Assembly: GCF_001403635.1 (NCBI RefSeq)
Contig: NZ_LN879468.1
Location: 1,759,501-1,823,500, forward strand
Direction: 5' to 3'
Source of the DNA: Clostridium massiliamazoniense
GTDB taxonomy: Bacteria > Bacillota > Clostridia > Clostridiales > Clostridiaceae
DNA length: 64,000 bases
The position numbers and the translations under genes are program-made. The stretch's first letter is position 1; each line of letters opens with the position of its first letter. Positions 25,005-33,762 of this stretch are shown here, piece by piece. A model generated the notes under the pieces. The model was not told the DNA's origin. It searched no databases and saw only the letters and a list, made by a program, of their open reading frames with translations.

Positions 25005-25147
25005 CGTAGCTAAAACACTAATTTAATTTTACCCCTTAAATTAAGCATCCTTGGAATTTGTCCCCCTTAAACTTATTTCAAGGTATGTTTCTTTTCACCA
25101 AGAGGCATCTAGAACAACGGAAATTCTAGATGCCTCTTTTGGTTTTT
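25005..25147 (+). ncRNA. Candidate small RNA B (tandem copy, C-rich loops)
   Basis: This is a second copy, 226 bp downstream of the first and about 90% identical up to the terminator. Hairpin 1 keeps its CCCC loop. Hairpin 2 is CCTTGGAAT/ATTTCAAGG with one G-U pair and the same CCCCC loop. The terminator stem is wholly different in sequence (GAGGCATCTAGAA 25102-25114 with TTCTAGATGCCTC 25124-25136) yet perfectly paired, and the loop keeps ACAACGGAA. This covariation is the strongest sign of an RNA product. It ends just before the convergent metG paralogue. Confidence 0.75.
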
Positions 25148-25151
25148 AATT

Positions 25152-26777
25152 TTATTTTCTTTTGTCTTTTAATACTTTTAACTCTTCCTTAACTCTACTT
25201 ATTGGAATTCTTTCAAAAAGAAAATCTATAATTTCTAAGGATATTTCTTTCTTAGTAAGTGGTTCCCAATACTTTTCTGAGATATTTAACATCTTTCTTA
25301 ATTTTTCTGTTCCTCTTGGCATAAACGGCTCTAATAAATTACAGAAATTAATAACTATATATAAACAACCTCCTATGACTTCTTCAGCCTTTTCTGGATT
25401 ATTCCTTATAAGTAGCCATGGTTTATTACTATCAAAATATTCATTTCCTAATTCCACAATATCTAAAATTCTTTTTAATGCAGAATTCATATTTCCGAGT
25501 TCAATCTCATTACCTATGAAATTATAAGCCTCTTTTACACTTTCAAGAATATCTTTATTAACTTCATTTATAACAAAGTTCCCTTTATAATATTTATTAA
25601 CAAAAGTCAAAATTCTATTTATAAAATTCCCATATATACCTAAAAGTTCATTGTTATTTACTTTAATAAAATCCTTCCAACTAAAATTAGTATTTCTTTT
25701 TTCAGGTCCATACTTCAATAAATAATACCTTATAAGGTCTTCACTATAATTGTCTGATAAATAATTAGCCCAAATAACCCAATTTCTATTACTTGAAAAC
25801 TTCTTTCCTTCTAAACTCATATACTCAGATGACAAAATTCTAAAGTTTGTTTTATCATAACCTATTCCCCTTAAAATAGATGGTAATATGATGCTGTGAA
25901 AGGGGATATTTTCTTTTCCATGAACTAAATAAACTCTACTATCTTCACTATTCCAATATTTATTAATTTCATTATTATCTCCTAAGTAATCCATAGTTGA
26001 AGTTAGATATGATAAAATAGCTTCTATCCACACATATATTTTTTTATCTTTAAAACCTTCAATAGGTACTTCAATTCCCCAATCAATATCTCTAGATAAA
26101 GTCCTGTCTCTAAGCCCTTCATCAACATACTTCTTAGTTAATTCAATAGCATTTTTTCTCCATCCTAAATCTTTTTCTACAAGTGAATTAATATAATCCT
26201 CAAAAGCAGATAATTTAAAAAATAATTGTTTATTAGCTCTAAGAATAGGAACACTTCCACAATTAATACAAGCTTTATTAGAAAGTTGTTCTGGTTCAAT
26301 AAGTTTAGAGCAATTATCACATTGTTCACCAGTAGTAATTTTACTACAATGAGGACAAATTCCCCTTATAGACCTATCTCCAATAACCTCTCTACATTTA
26401 GGACAGTAATATTCCTCAACATCCTTACCATAAATAAAGCCATTATCATAAAGTTTTAAAATAAACTCCTGAACCTTTTTAGTATGCCATTCATTATCTG
26501 TTTTTGAGAAAATATCAAAAGAAAAATTCAAACCTTCAAAAGTACGTTTAAACTCTCTATGAAAATAAGAACTTACAGCCTTTGGGCTTTTGTCCATTTC
26601 TTTAGCTTTATTCAAAATAGGTGTTCCATGACAATCAGATCCAGACACAAAAATAACATCATCGCCTCTAAGTCTATGATACCTTGCTATAACATCACCT
26701 GGAATCCAAGAAGAAACTCTCCCAATATGAAGAGAACCATTAGCATAAGGCCATGCATTTCCAACTATAATTTTCAT
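25152..26777 (-). CDS. Second methionyl-tRNA synthetase, short form
   Basis: This 541-aa class I synthetase would charge tRNA-Met. The HIGH motif is HIGR at 17-20. The connective domain has four CxxC knuckles (CPKC, CPHC, CDNC, CINC), so two zinc sites, unlike the single site of its neighbour. The KMSKS loop is altered to KFSSN (LEGKKFSSNRNWVIW). There is no C-terminal tRNA-binding domain. It belongs to a different MetRS branch from the housekeeping enzyme at 26917. Such second enzymes can give insensitivity to MetRS inhibitors in Gram-positive bacteria; that is inference here. It has no T-box of its own. Confidence 0.9.
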   Translation of the reverse strand: MKIIVGNAWPYANGSLHIGRVSSWIPGDVIARYHRLRGDDVIFVSGSDCHGTPILNKAKEMDKSPKAVSSYFHREFKRTFEGLNFSFDIFSKTDNEWHTKKVQEFILKLYDNGFIYGKDVEEYYCPKCREVIGDRSIRGICPHCSKITTGEQCDNCSKLIEPEQLSNKACINCGSVPILRANKQLFFKLSAFEDYINSLVEKDLGWRKNAIELTKKYVDEGLRDRTLSRDIDWGIEVPIEGFKDKKIYVWIEAILSYLTSTMDYLGDNNEINKYWNSEDSRVYLVHGKENIPFHSIILPSILRGIGYDKTNFRILSSEYMSLEGKKFSSNRNWVIWANYLSDNYSEDLIRYYLLKYGPEKRNTNFSWKDFIKVNNNELLGIYGNFINRILTFVNKYYKGNFVINEVNKDILESVKEAYNFIGNEIELGNMNSALKRILDIVELGNEYFDSNKPWLLIRNNPEKAEEVIGGCLYIVINFCNLLEPFMPRGTEKLRKMLNISEKYWEPLTKKEISLEIIDFLFERIPISRVKEELKVLKDKRK

Positions 26778-26820
26778 TTTTCTCCTCCTCTCAATATTTG
26801 TTTATTTCTTAGTTTATTAT

Positions 26821-26870
26821 AAAAAGACAGCTAATCATTCCATAGTAAAGAATAATCTTGCTGTCTTTTT
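26821..26870 (-). terminator. Terminator after housekeeping metG
   Basis: AAAAAGACAGC (26821-26831) and GCTGTCTTTTT (26860-26870) form a hairpin between the two synthetase genes, giving them separate transcripts. Confidence 0.75.
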
Positions 26871-26911
26871 AAAAGTTATCCACAACTAAAAAATTTAAAA
26901 GTTATCCACAA
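26869..26911. repeat. Direct repeat with two perfect DnaA boxes
   Basis: TTAAAAGTTATCCACAA occurs at 26869-26885 and 26895-26911 with a 26-bp period. Each copy contains TTATCCACA, the strict DnaA box, in the same orientation. It lies immediately beyond the metG stop codon. Confidence 0.7.
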
Positions 26912-26916
26912 TTTTT

Positions 26917-28851
26917 TTATCTAACTTGACTTCCAGTTTTTAAGTCTCCTGGATTTACTAATATAAGTTCTGAATCATCTGAAGGTGCTGCTGCTAGTAT
27001 CATTCCTTCTGATATTTCCCCTCTTAACTTAGCTGGTTTTAAATTAGCTACTAAAACTACATTTTTTCCAACTAAATCTTCTGGTTTATAATGCATAGCT
27101 ATACCTGAAATAACCTGTCTTGTTTCTCCACCTAAATCAACCTTTAATTTTAATAATTTCTTAGCCTTTTTAACTGGTTCACATTCTAAAACTTTAACTA
27201 CTCTTAAGTCTATTTTTTCAAAATCTTCTATAGTTATTTCTTCTTTTATTGGATTTACAGCTAACTCATTATTAACTTCTGCTGCTGCTTTTGCTTTTAA
27301 AGCTTCAAGTTCAGCTAATTTAGCTTCAACATCTATTCTTGGGAATATAACTTCACCTTTATTAACCTTTTCTCCAGCTACTGTTCCATCAAATGATTTA
27401 ACACTTTCCCATGTAGTATTTTTTGTGTTTAATTGTTCATTTATTTTCTCACTTGTTGAAGGTAAGAATGATGATACTAAAACTGAAGCTATTCTTAATG
27501 ATTCTAATAAGTTATAAAGAACTGTACCTAATCTTTCTTTTTTAGCTTCATCTTTAGCTAGTACCCAAGGCATAGTTTCATCTATATATTTATTGGCTCT
27601 ACCTATAAGTTCCCAAATGTATCCTAAAGCTTCTGGTATTTTTAAATTTTCAATAGCTTTTTCTACTTTTACTGGAGTTTCTAAAGCTAAGCTTATTAAC
27701 TCTTCATCAATAGTTTCTTTAGCTGTAGGAGCTTGAATTACTCCACCAAAGTATTTCTCTACCATAGCTATTGTTCTAGATAATAAGTTACCAAGATCAT
27801 TAGCTAAATCTGAATTTGTTTTCTTTATGAATATTTCATTATTGAATAATCCATCTGAACCAAATGGTATTTCTCTTAATAAGTAGTATCTAACTGGGTC
27901 TACTCCAAATTCATTAACTAATACTACTGGGTCTACAACATTACCTTTTGATTTTGACATTTTTCCACCGTCAACTAGTAACCAACCGTGTCCAAATACT
28001 TGTTTAGGTAGTTCTTGACCTAAAGCCATAAGCATAATTGGCCAATAAATTGTATGGAATCTTAAAATATCTTTTCCTATTAAGTGTACATCTGCTGGCC
28101 AATATTTTTTGAATAACTCATCATTTTCACTACCGTAACCTAAAGCAGTAATATAGTTTGATAAAGCATCTATCCAAACGTAAATTACATGGTCTGTATC
28201 GAAAGTTACTGGAACTCCCCAATTGAAACTAGTTCTTGAAACACATAAATCTTGAAGCCCTGGTCTTAAGAAGTTATTTAACATTTCATTTTTTCTTGAT
28301 TCTGGTTGTATGAAATCTGGATGACTTTCAATATACTCTATTAATCTATCAGCATATTTACTCATTTTGAAGAAGTAAGCCTCTTCTTCAGCCTTTTCAA
28401 CTGGTCTTCCACAATCAGGACAATTACCATTTACAAGTTGGCTTTCAGTCCAGAATGATTCACATGGTGTACAATATAATCCTTCATATGAACTCTTATA
28501 TATATCTCCTTGATCATATAGTCTTTTAAAGATATCTTGAACAGCTTTTACATGATAATCTTCAGTTGTTCTTATGAATTTATCATATTTTATGTCCATC
28601 ATATCCCAAAGTTCTTTGATACCTGCAACTATTTCATCAACATACTCTATTGGAGTTACGCCTTTTTCTTCTGCTTTTCTTTGTATCTTTTGACCATGTT
28701 CATCAGTTCCAGTTAAGAACATTACATCATGCCCTGTTAATCTTTTAAATCTTGCTAAAGCATCAGCTGCCACTGTTGTATAAGTATTACCTATATGCAA
28801 CTTAGCTGATGGATAATAAATAGGTGTTGTAATATAAAACTTCTTACTCAT
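26917..28851 (-). CDS. metG: Methionyl-tRNA synthetase (housekeeping)
   Basis: This 644-aa enzyme has TPIYYPSAKLHIGN at residues 9-22 (HIGH variant HIGN). Its zinc knuckle has two CxxC pairs (CTPC, CPDC). The canonical [12 protein letters not shown] lies near residue 300, followed by an anticodon-binding helical domain. A C-terminal EMAP/Trbp111 tRNA-binding domain spans about 540-644 (EEITIEDFEKIDLRVVKV, VGKNVVLVANLKPAKL). It is the B. subtilis-like form that dimerises through its C-terminus. A methionine T-box leader precedes it. Confidence 0.96.
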   Translation of the reverse strand: MSKKFYITTPIYYPSAKLHIGNTYTTVAADALARFKRLTGHDVMFLTGTDEHGQKIQRKAEEKGVTPIEYVDEIVAGIKELWDMMDIKYDKFIRTTEDYHVKAVQDIFKRLYDQGDIYKSSYEGLYCTPCESFWTESQLVNGNCPDCGRPVEKAEEEAYFFKMSKYADRLIEYIESHPDFIQPESRKNEMLNNFLRPGLQDLCVSRTSFNWGVPVTFDTDHVIYVWIDALSNYITALGYGSENDELFKKYWPADVHLIGKDILRFHTIYWPIMLMALGQELPKQVFGHGWLLVDGGKMSKSKGNVVDPVVLVNEFGVDPVRYYLLREIPFGSDGLFNNEIFIKKTNSDLANDLGNLLSRTIAMVEKYFGGVIQAPTAKETIDEELISLALETPVKVEKAIENLKIPEALGYIWELIGRANKYIDETMPWVLAKDEAKKERLGTVLYNLLESLRIASVLVSSFLPSTSEKINEQLNTKNTTWESVKSFDGTVAGEKVNKGEVIFPRIDVEAKLAELEALKAKAAAEVNNELAVNPIKEEITIEDFEKIDLRVVKVLECEPVKKAKKLLKLKVDLGGETRQVISGIAMHYKPEDLVGKNVVLVANLKPAKLRGEISEGMILAAAPSDDSELILVNPGDLKTGSQVR

Positions 28852-28889
28852 TTTCTTTCCTCCTAGTTAATTGCTAATTTTTAAACATA

Positions 28890-29165
28890 AAAAAAGCCTC
28901 TATGGAAAATCCCATAGAGGCGTTTACTTACGCGTTACCACTCTAATTTTAGACTTTGTCACCAAAGCCTACTCTGTAAGTAGAAGTAAAATTTAAAAAG
29001 GTAAATATATAAAGATTTTCTTCTACTTTGCAAGATAACGGTTGCTACCGTATTTCCCTAAAAAACTCTCAGGAAATATGCTCCGAGGCCATCTTCATAA
29101 AACTTTTAACACTGGCTTTCACCTCTCCCAGCTCTCTTTTAGTTAAAAACATTTTACTACTCTTC
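28890..29165 (-). promoter_or_regulatory. T-box leader of metG (methionine)
   Basis: On the minus strand, stem I starts with AGAGAGCTGGGAGAGGTGAA. ATG triplets lie at the expected specifier position, and the T-box GTGGTAACGCG (about 28931-28942) is complementary to the tRNA acceptor end. The terminator GCCTCTATGG/CCATAGAGGC (28896-28921) with a T-run completes it. Uncharged tRNA-Met should allow read-through. Confidence 0.92.
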
Positions 29166-29208
29166 TCTTCATAGCATTATTATCACTATTTTTTTATTAT
29201 ATTCTTAT

Positions 29209-30339
29209 TTAATTATTTCTGTCAATTCTTTTTCTTATTGCTTTTAATTTTTCACTTAATTTATTTTTTACCTCTTTACTCTTATTAGAAATATTTTTTC
29301 CTTTTTCCCTTGTTTTTTTTACCTTATCTAAGTATTTTTCATATTCTATATTTTCTATAGAAGTAAAAAAGTTATTATTCTTACTTCTATTTCTCTCAAG
29401 TCTACTTTTTATAGGCTCTTCTTTCTCTTCCTCATCTAAATCTTCTATTATCTCAGCATAACTAAAGGATGCAGTTTTATCTAAATCCTCATTTTTATTA
29501 TTAGTTACTTTATGAAAACTTTGAGTTTTTTCTATATCCTCTTCTATAAAACTAGTACTATTATTTACATTATTTACTTTAGAATCAGTGCTATATTTCT
29601 CTGAAATTTCCTCTTCCTCATAATCTACTGTAGGTATCTCTCTGTCTATTTTGTTTATATCACCTTTTATTAAAAGTCCATGTTCAATAGATACCTCTGA
29701 ACTCATATCAATATTAAATAATAATATTATTGAATATACAAAGGTCATTACAGCTATAAATCCTCCACCCTTTACTACATTCATTAACTTTATTAATATC
29801 AAAAGAACTACTAAGAATAAAGTTACCACTGTAAAAATCTTTTCTTTTTTTCTTTTCAATAAAATAACTTCTTCATAACGATTCTCTGAAATAGCTGAAT
29901 AAATTCTCTTCTTATTAAGTGACTTTATAACCCTATATCCAATTAATACTGAACAATAAGCAATTGCACCTATCCAAAGATAATCTATAATTGCTATATT
30001 TAAATCTAAAAAATATCTAATTGTAGCCTCTACTAATACAACAGTATCAAATATCAGTAGGCTTTTTATATATTTTAAGTTTCCCTCAATATCTCCTAGA
30101 TTCTCTTTCATTTTTCTCACTTTAAGAAATTTCTTGCAACACTTAAAAATTAAAAACAAATCTAATAGCAAGAACACCCCTCTAGAAACTCCCGTAGTTA
30201 TATAAAGAGAGAATGCTCCTACAGCGAATACTGTTAGTATCATATTTGCATGATAATAATACTCTAAATTTCCCTTAACATTATCCTTTATTCTATAGAG
30301 CATATAATCATTATTAGCTGCTTCTCCTGCATAAAACAA
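29209..30339 (-). CDS. Unknown membrane protein with charged C-terminal tail
   Basis: The start is the TTG at 30339 (376 aa), placed 5 nt after GGGAGGGG; a longer frame would include the ribosome-binding site. About six membrane helices lie between residues 30 and 225 in two groups of three, each followed by a basic loop (KCCKKFLKVRK and LNKKR/LLKRKKEK). This hints at an internal duplication. Residues 230-376 are a cytosolic tail, first acidic (DYEEEEISE, DLDEEEKEE), then strongly basic (KLKAIRKRIDR), with possible coiled coil. I recognise no family. It lies directly upstream of the metG T-box but ends before it. Confidence 0.7.
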   Translation of the reverse strand: MFYAGEAANNDYMLYRIKDNVKGNLEYYYHANMILTVFAVGAFSLYITTGVSRGVFLLLDLFLIFKCCKKFLKVRKMKENLGDIEGNLKYIKSLLIFDTVVLVEATIRYFLDLNIAIIDYLWIGAIAYCSVLIGYRVIKSLNKKRIYSAISENRYEEVILLKRKKEKIFTVVTLFLVVLLILIKLMNVVKGGGFIAVMTFVYSIILLFNIDMSSEVSIEHGLLIKGDINKIDREIPTVDYEEEEISEKYSTDSKVNNVNNSTSFIEEDIEKTQSFHKVTNNKNEDLDKTASFSYAEIIEDLDEEEKEEPIKSRLERNRSKNNNFFTSIENIEYEKYLDKVKKTREKGKNISNKSKEVKNKLSEKLKAIRKRIDRNN

Positions 30340-30354
30340 ATTTACCCCTCCCAA

Positions 30355-30738
30355 TAAATTATATAATTATTGATAATTTTACCACTTTTTAATTTCAAAT
30401 TCCTTCTAATAAAATTACAATTTTTTAAACTTTTAATTGATTAACATTACTTTATTAATTAGTATGATATAATATTTCTCTAATAACTAAGGTCTGTAAT
30501 ACTTTAAAATTCTATAAGCTAGAGATAAACAGACATAGTTCTCTAAATAACAATCACTAAAATTCAATTAGAGTCAAAATTCTATTTGAAGTTTAGTTTT
30601 GGTTATATTATTGACAAGGTTCATTTAAGCTATAACTTAGTACACTATGAAATAAAATTTTAGTTTTAATATCTAAATAACATTAATAATATTTTATAAG
30701 TACTTCTAATTTAATATATTTAATAATGAGGTTTAATT
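30355..30738. other. AT-rich intergenic region
   Basis: This region separates divergent genes. It holds a TTGACA at 30611-30616 facing the gene at 30739, but without a well-spaced -10. No coding frame or convincing RNA structure was seen. Confidence 0.4.
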
Positions 30739-31236
30739 ATGGAGAAAATATCTTTACCCAAAATAGGTGCTAGAAATCTAAAAACAGCTTTTGCAGTATT
30801 TCTATGTATAGTAATCTTTAGAGTTTTCGGTTCTGAATCACCATTTTTTGCTTGTATAGCTGCTGTTATATGTATGCAAGATTCCTATGAAAATTCAATT
30901 GTTGCTGGTAAAAATAGAATGATTGGAACTTGTATAGGTGGTATTGCTGGAGTTCTTGAAACATTTATATTAATTAAATATGATAATCCACTTTTTTCAG
31001 CAATAGTAGTTTCCTTATTATGCATAGCTGTTATATACTGTTGTAATATTTTCAAAAAACCTGGTGCTATAAATATAGCTTGCATAGTTTTATTTGCTAA
31101 TACTGTAGTTGTAAGAGATATTCCAAGCTACACTTATACCATAACAAGAATTATAGAAACCTTAATAGGAATAGTAATTGCGGTTTTAATTAATAGATAT
31201 ATATTTCCTTATAAAAAAGAGGATAAATATAAATAG
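30739..31236 (+). CDS. Small ArAE/FUSC-like membrane protein
   Basis: This 165-aa protein has about five hydrophobic helices. The N-terminal LKTAFAVFLCIVIFRVF and FFACIAAVICMQDSYENSI, followed by GKNRMIGTCIGGIAG, match the membrane half of the aromatic acid exporter (ArAE/FUSC) family. Only the membrane part is present; a large cytosolic domain as in full-length members is missing, which is usual for the short Firmicute versions. The last ten residues are charged (KKEDKYK). It is monocistronic with a strong terminator. The substrate is unknown. Confidence 0.75.
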   Translation: MEKISLPKIGARNLKTAFAVFLCIVIFRVFGSESPFFACIAAVICMQDSYENSIVAGKNRMIGTCIGGIAGVLETFILIKYDNPLFSAIVVSLLCIAVIYCCNIFKKPGAINIACIVLFANTVVVRDIPSYTYTITRIIETLIGIVIAVLINRYIFPYKKEDKYK

Positions 31237-31257
31237 GGCTGAAAAACAGCCCTATTT
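31231..31257 (+). terminator. Terminator of ArAE-like gene
   Basis: AAATAGGGCTG (31231-31241) and CAGCCCTATTT (31247-31257) overlap the stop codon and form a strong hairpin. Confidence 0.85.
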
Positions 31258-31471
31258 ATATTTATTAAAATTTATCATTTCTATCATCTCATTGTTTCTT
31301 TTCTCAATATTAACCATTAAAACTTCCTTGTTTTTTATCTTTATTCTTACTTTTTTCTTACAATTTAATTAAAATAAGTATTTTTATTACATTCAATATT
31401 ATAATTAGATAGAACAACAAAATAATTTATCATTCAAATCTATTATAATATAACATTTTAAAGGAGAGTTT

Positions 31472-32263
31472 ATGTATAAAAAATACAAAAAAAGAAATAC
31501 CTATTTTTTTTATGAATTAAAACGTTCAATATTTTCTAAAAATATGCTCTTTTCGTTACTTTTTTGTTTTATATTACTTTTAATCCCATTTATATATATT
31601 TTATTTAGCAAATCAATTCCTCTTGATCAAGGTGCTAACATAATATTTCAATCAGTATTTACGGATGAGGGAAATGCACGTCTACTAATTTTTTTACCAA
31701 TATTAGTGTGTATACCTTTTTCATTATCTTATTCTCAAGAATTAGATAGTAATATTTTAAAATACATTTTAAAAAAAATATCTGTTTTAAAATATTCAAT
31801 AATCAAATTAATTGTTGTATCTATAAATGCAGCTATAATTGTTTTTCTTCCTTTAACAACTGTATATATTTTTTTGCTTCTAATATTTGGTGTAGGTATA
31901 AATAGTTATTCATCTATAAATTTTACCTTAGAATCTTTATATATGACTAATCCTATTTTATATACTTTTATCCAAATACTTTTTGTAACGCTTTTTGGAA
32001 TATTTATTGCATTATTTTGTTTACTAATATCTACTTTTATAAAAAATAGAATGATTACTCTATTGACTCCTTTTCTTATATATATAGGCTTAGCAAATAT
32101 TAATAAAGCTCCATTTTACTTTTTACACTTTCAAGTTGTTGGAGATATTAGCTTAATTCCTACTATGCCTATATTTCCAAGATTATTATATGGTTTACTT
32201 CTGATTATTATATTTTCAATTTCATTTATAATAATCCTAAAAAAAAGGAGGGAATATGTTTAA
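31472..32263 (+). CDS. ABC transporter permease 1 of 3
   Basis: This 263-aa ABC-2-like permease has six membrane helices and a short cytosolic N-terminus (KKYKKRNTYFFYELKRSIFS). AAAGGAGAG precedes the ATG. It opens a four-gene unit in which its end overlaps the next gene by 8 nt. Two or three ABC-2 permeases with one ATPase is the layout of lantibiotic-immunity and related peptide-efflux systems (LanEFG). The sequence alone does not show a substrate, and no bacteriocin precursor gene was found in the 200 nt upstream. Confidence 0.72.
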   Translation: MYKKYKKRNTYFFYELKRSIFSKNMLFSLLFCFILLLIPFIYILFSKSIPLDQGANIIFQSVFTDEGNARLLIFLPILVCIPFSLSYSQELDSNILKYILKKISVLKYSIIKLIVVSINAAIIVFLPLTTVYIFLLLIFGVGINSYSSINFTLESLYMTNPILYTFIQILFVTLFGIFIALFCLLISTFIKNRMITLLTPFLIYIGLANINKAPFYFLHFQVVGDISLIPTMPIFPRLLYGLLLIIIFSISFIIILKKRREYV

Positions 32264-32969
32264 TAAATTGATATTTAAAATAGAAAATAAAATTAAGATT
32301 ATTATATTAACTTTACTTATAATAATCTCAATTGCTGGTCTAGATTTATTTTTGTTTATTAATAATTCTGATATGGATTTAATAGCATTTATTCTAGGAG
32401 TTTTAGATGAGCCTATTTTTCTTTTATTTGCTCTACCTTTTTTATCCTTATTATATTTTTTTAAATATAATAAGGAACTTAATTTTAATAAACAAGTAAT
32501 TATTAGAACAAATAGTAGAACTAAGTGGTTTCAATATAATTTAATATTTATATTCAAAAATATCTTAATTTTTGTTCTTACATATATATTATGTTTAATT
32601 GTAGTATCTATTTTAAACTTTAATAATTATAAAAGTTTTTCATTAAACTTAAATGAACTTGTTACATTAATTAAATATATACTATTTTTAATTATCTATT
32701 TATTTAATATAAATATTATTTATTTAATTATATATCTTTTAGTAAATAACCATAATATCACACTTGTTTTATCTATTATTCCATTAATCATAGATAGTAC
32801 TTTGGTAGAATTATATCCTAGAACAATGTATAGATTTTTCTTTTTCGCAAATGTTTTGCCTAGATTTGACCAGATAAACGGGTTATTCTCCATATTTTAT
32901 TGGATATTAACAACTGCATTATTGTTATTATCTTTAGATACTCTTAAAAATAAAAAAGATTTTTTATAA
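32256..32969 (+). CDS. ABC transporter permease 2 of 3
   Basis: This 237-aa protein has six predicted membrane helices and is extremely rich in Ile, Leu, Phe and Asn. The motif KQVIIRTNSRTKWFQYNLIF after the second helix fits the coupling helix of an ABC-2-type permease. It overlaps the first permease gene and is followed 10 nt later by the third, so translation is probably coupled. I cannot assign a family with confidence. Confidence 0.68.
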   Translation: MFNKLIFKIENKIKIIILTLLIIISIAGLDLFLFINNSDMDLIAFILGVLDEPIFLLFALPFLSLLYFFKYNKELNFNKQVIIRTNSRTKWFQYNLIFIFKNILIFVLTYILCLIVVSILNFNNYKSFSLNLNELVTLIKYILFLIIYLFNINIIYLIIYLLVNNHNITLVLSIIPLIIDSTLVELYPRTMYRFFFFANVLPRFDQINGLFSIFYWILTTALLLLSLDTLKNKKDFL

Positions 32970-32979
32970 GGGGGATGAC

Positions 32980-33762
32980 ATGAAATTATTCAATATTATT
33001 AGATTTAATTTGAAGTCTGCACTGAAGATAAAAAACATAATATTTTATATCTTAGGTTGTTTGTTTTTTATATTTTTAATTAAAAGTATTCATGAAAAAA
33101 ATAATATAAATTATATATTTCCCTTTGTAGGAATATATAAAAATGACTTTGCAGTTAAAATGTCTTATTATTTTTACATTGGATTTTTCTTATGTTTTTC
33201 TGATGTATTTATTTGTAATTTTTTCCATTTTTTAAATTACTTTTGCTTAAAAATAAGAAACCTAACTACTATAAAATTTAGTTTACTTCTTATACTATTA
33301 AAAGTTTCTCTTATTTTTACTCTAACAATACTTGCTCTTTCATTAATAATACTAGGTAAGGAACATACAAATTACTTATTTAAATTAATTAATATATCTA
33401 CTATTAATATAAATAACTTATTCTTAAACTTATTTATATTAAATAGTTTAAACTTAATCAATACTGCCTTAATTAGTTGTTGCTTAAGACTTAAATTAAA
33501 AGATGTTAAAAAATCTTTAATAATTACTCTTGCTTTTTATATTTTTTCAAATGAACTATTATTTAGTAAAATGAAATTTATACAAATTTTTTCTATATTA
33601 GGTACTGGAAATATACTTAATATAAGTCAATCTAACAATTTTATATACCAATATATATATGGTTTTATAATACTAATTGTATTAGTACTAATCTTATTCA
33701 AATTGATAAGTAAAAAATCTTTAGAAGAATTGATAATTAAAGGAGATTGTATATATGACTAA
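32980..33762 (+). CDS. ABC transporter permease 3 of 3
   Basis: This 260-aa integral membrane protein has six helices and resembles the other two permeases in composition but not in recognisable sequence. AAGGGGGATGAC precedes the ATG. Its stop overlaps the start of the ATPase gene by 8 nt. The loop after the second helix (FLNYFCLKIRNLTTIKF) is a possible ATPase contact. With the ATPase gene broken downstream, this membrane complex is probably not energised unless another ATPase substitutes. Confidence 0.65.
   Translation: MKLFNIIRFNLKSALKIKNIIFYILGCLFFIFLIKSIHEKNNINYIFPFVGIYKNDFAVKMSYYFYIGFFLCFSDVFICNFFHFLNYFCLKIRNLTTIKFSLLLILLKVSLIFTLTILALSLIILGKEHTNYLFKLINISTININNLFLNLFILNSLNLINTALISCCLRLKLKDVKKSLIITLAFYIFSNELLFSKMKFIQIFSILGTGNILNISQSNNFIYQYIYGFIILIVLVLILFKLISKKSLEELIIKGDCIYD

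Noticed and set aside
30611-30636. TTGACA followed by TATAAC as promoter of the ArAE-like gene
   Set aside because: The spacer is only 14 nt, outside the useful range.
31280-31345. A 21-codon minus-strand frame with an AAGGAAG site between the ArAE-like gene and the ABC permeases, considered as a peptide gene
   Set aside because: It is too short and AT-rich, has no leader or core features of a bacteriocin, and runs into the terminator of the neighbouring gene.
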